Part shown: positions 62,375-64,000 of the stretch, piece after piece
Layout of the letters: every line of letters begins with the position of its first letter
How positions within the stretch are numbered: the first letter of the stretch is position 1
NCBI RefSeq assembly: GCF_030151385.1
Contig: NZ_JASLDS010000046.1
Location: 1 to 64,000, forward strand
Source: Soonwooa sp.
Lineage (GTDB): Bacteria > Bacteroidota > Bacteroidia > Flavobacteriales > Weeksellaceae
Length of the DNA stretch: 64,000 nucleotides
Direction of reading: 5' to 3'
The notes under the pieces: generated by a model
The model's database searches: none
What the model was told of the DNA's origin: nothing
What the model saw: only the letters and a program-made list of their open reading frames with translations
Program-made: the position numbers and the translations under genes

Positions 62375-62986
62375 ATGTATAAAGTTTTTATCAATGAAAA
62401 AAAATTAATCCTTAGTGAAACGCCTCAAAGTGTTGAGCGAAACATAGCATTTGAGGAAAATCTTCAGTTCGATATCGCTTTAGACCTTTTACAGAACACT
62501 TCGACAAAAGATGCAGCAATATATTATCATGATGTAGAAGCACTTTGGACTAAATTTCAGGAACATTATCAAGTCATCGAAGCAGCAGGTGGTATTGTTT
62601 TGAACCCTGAAAAAAAGATACTCTTCATCTATCGCCTTGGCAAATGGGATCTTCCGAAAGGCAAAATTGAAAAAGGAGAATCTAGTGATATTGCGGCTTT
62701 GCGCGAAGTTGAGGAAGAATGCGGATTGACCAACTTGGAACTCAAAAACTTTATTAATACCACATTCCACATGTATCAAATTAAGTCAAAACCTGTGCTT
62801 AAAAAAACATATTGGTACTATATGGAGCACGATGGCGTTGCACAACCAAAGCCACAGGTTGAAGAAGGCATCACCAAAGTAGAATGGAAAAATAAAGTGG
62901 AAATCCAACGCGATGTCGAAACTTCCACTTTCAATAATATTCTTTTAATTCTTGGCGAATTTTTGTCTAAGCACGAGATCTCATAA
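62375..62986 (+). CDS. Nudix hydrolase
   Basis: 203 residues. The Nudix box spans 96-118: Gly96, Glu102, Arg110-Glu111, Glu114, Glu115, Gly117, fitting Gx5Ex7REUxEExGU exactly. The first 65 residues are an extra domain of unknown role. Substrates of such enzymes are nucleoside diphosphate derivatives, for example dinucleoside polyphosphates. It overlaps murF (opposite strand) by 6 bp at its 3' end. The exact substrate is unknown. Confidence 0.88.
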   Translation: MYKVFINEKKLILSETPQSVERNIAFEENLQFDIALDLLQNTSTKDAAIYYHDVEALWTKFQEHYQVIEAAGGIVLNPEKKILFIYRLGKWDLPKGKIEKGESSDIAALREVEEECGLTNLELKNFINTTFHMYQIKSKPVLKKTYWYYMEHDGVAQPKPQVEEGITKVEWKNKVEIQRDVETSTFNNILLILGEFLSKHEIS

Positions 62987-64000
62987 TACTTCAATAGCTT
63001 TCTCTAATGCGATTCCGCGTGAAGCTTTTAGTAAAATATTGTCTGTTGTAATTGGATTTTCTTTAAGAAATTCAATGAGTTCGGTCGTATTTTCAAAGGC
63101 TAATTTGTCGTGATTAACTTTCTTAAATTCTTGACCAACAGTTATTATTTTATCAAAATTAAGTGATTTTGCTTTGTCAAAAATAGACTGATGTTCAGCT
63201 TCACTTTCGGAACCAAGCTCCAACATATCCCCGATAATAATTGTTTTGGAACCTTCGAATTCATTAAAGTTATCCAAGGATGCCGACATACTGCTTGGGT
63301 TAGCATTGTAAGTATCGAGCACCAAAGTTTTGCCATCCTTCTTCTGAACTTGCGAACGCATATTACTAGGGAAATAAGCTTCCACAGCGTCTTTGATATC
63401 GCTAAATTCTATTTTGAAATGCAAGCCTAAACTAACTGCCGCAGACAAATTGGTAAAATTATAGCTGCCCGTTAAATTTGAAAGCAATTTTTCGCTTTGG
63501 TAAATTAATCCAACAAAGTGATCTTTTGCAAAAACTTCAAAAACATAATCTGAAGTTAGTTTTCCAAATGAAATTTTGTTAACATAATCCATTGTCTTTT
63601 CCAACTGAATAGTGTCTGCTTCGTTAACTAGAATTGTCTTATCATTAGCTTTTAGACAGTCATACAACTCGGATTTACCTTTAATAACACCTTCGAAACC
63701 ACCAAAACCTTCGAGATGAGCTTTTCCAAAATTCGTAATGTAACCAATTGTTGGCTGCGCAATTTTACAAAGCGTTTCAATTTCTTTTTGATGATTAGCA
63801 CCCATTTCTACAACCGCCAACTCGTGCTCAGGTTTAATGGACAAAATCGTTAAAGGGACTCCGATGTGATTATTTAGATTTCCAAAAGTATATTGAAGAT
63901 TAAACTTTTTTGACAAAACCGTGCTTATCATTTCCTTTGTTGTCGTTTTTCCGTTACTTCCAGTCAATCCAATAATTGGAATATTGAGATGACTTCTATG
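62981..64000 (-). CDS. murF: UDP-N-acetylmuramoyl-tripeptide--D-alanyl-D-alanine ligase, N-terminus outside the window
   Basis: It adds D-Ala-D-Ala to UDP-MurNAc-tripeptide, the last cytoplasmic step of the peptidoglycan precursor. The frame is open to base 64000 and reads HRSHLNIPIIGLTGSNGKTT at the edge: TGSNGKTTTKE is the P-loop, NNHIGVPLT and MGANHQKEI follow, and DTYNANPSSM is a Mur-ligase C-terminal motif. About 340 residues are present; 80-100 N-terminal residues would lie beyond the window. Its stop codon overlaps the Nudix gene by 6 bp. Confidence 0.93.
   Translation of the reverse strand, partial: HRSHLNIPIIGLTGSNGKTTTKEMISTVLSKKFNLQYTFGNLNNHIGVPLTILSIKPEHELAVVEMGANHQKEIETLCKIAQPTIGYITNFGKAHLEGFGGFEGVIKGKSELYDCLKANDKTILVNEADTIQLEKTMDYVNKISFGKLTSDYVFEVFAKDHFVGLIYQSEKLLSNLTGSYNFTNLSAAVSLGLHFKIEFSDIKDAVEAYFPSNMRSQVQKKDGKTLVLDTYNANPSSMSASLDNFNEFEGSKTIIIGDMLELGSESEAEHQSIFDKAKSLNFDKIITVGQEFKKVNHDKLAFENTTELIEFLKENPITTDNILLKASRGIALEKAIEVL

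Overview
The window is AT-rich chromosomal DNA from a Bacteroidota bacterium, most likely a Weeksellaceae flavobacterium of the Chryseobacterium/Epilithonimonas/Kaistella type. Four proteins end in type IX secretion (T9SS) type-A sorting domains (YPNP, later IYN/IYD-M-G-K, final KK or KN). Several promoters match the Bacteroidota form TTG-N19/20-TAnnTTTG, and Shine-Dalgarno sequences are not evident. A probable sulfonolipid (capnine) gene pair is typical of this group. Species identity cannot be settled from the sequence alone.

Layout. 1-5.8 kb: the tail of an IS transposase, a MutS2-family ATPase without a Smr domain, small hypotheticals, an orphan antitoxin-like protein and a lipoprotein. 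6-13.8 kb: a three-gene membrane/secreted cluster that includes a degenerate alpha/beta hydrolase, a three-gene minus-strand operon (pepE, FG-GAP protein, HD hydrolase), a repeat-filled gap with eleven exact copies of a 7-mer and a GC-rich island, then a TonB-dependent receptor. 14-20.8 kb: a minus-strand envelope series of a DUF2723 GT-C protein, a second polytopic membrane protein, a frameshifted DUF1697 gene and kdsA. 21-23.3 kb: probable cysteate synthase and cysteate fatty acyltransferase for sulfonolipids. 23.3-28.2 kb: an accessory segment with two transposase-like HTH proteins, a secreted fibre-like protein and an XRE regulator, bracketed by direct copies of a 200-bp repeat.

28.2-34 kb is a cell-wall or glycan modification group: glucosaminidase, SGNH hydrolase coupled to an MBOAT acyltransferase, a tandem repeat array, and a divergent SGNH/LysM protein. 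34.4-43.4 kb holds a secreted M36 metallopeptidase, an SDR, a GDPD, a YadA-head-like repeat protein and ligA. 43.5-52.8 kb has a metal-handling block (ChrA transporter, Fur-family regulator, P1B ATPase) between two paralogous T9SS-exported HAF-type repeat proteins, followed by MgtC and ParB-like proteins and another T9SS protein. 53-57.6 kb is a compact tetR-tolC-emrA-emrB efflux operon with a promoter and candidate operator. 57.7-64 kb is housekeeping: DNA polymerase III delta', an outer-membrane protein, lptC, anmK, an SRPBCC protein, a Nudix hydrolase and murF, which is cut by the window end.

No rRNA, tRNA, CRISPR array or complete prophage was seen. The least explained parts are the accessory segment at 23.5-27.9 kb and the intergenic repeat families. 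All assignments come from reading motifs; no database search was run.
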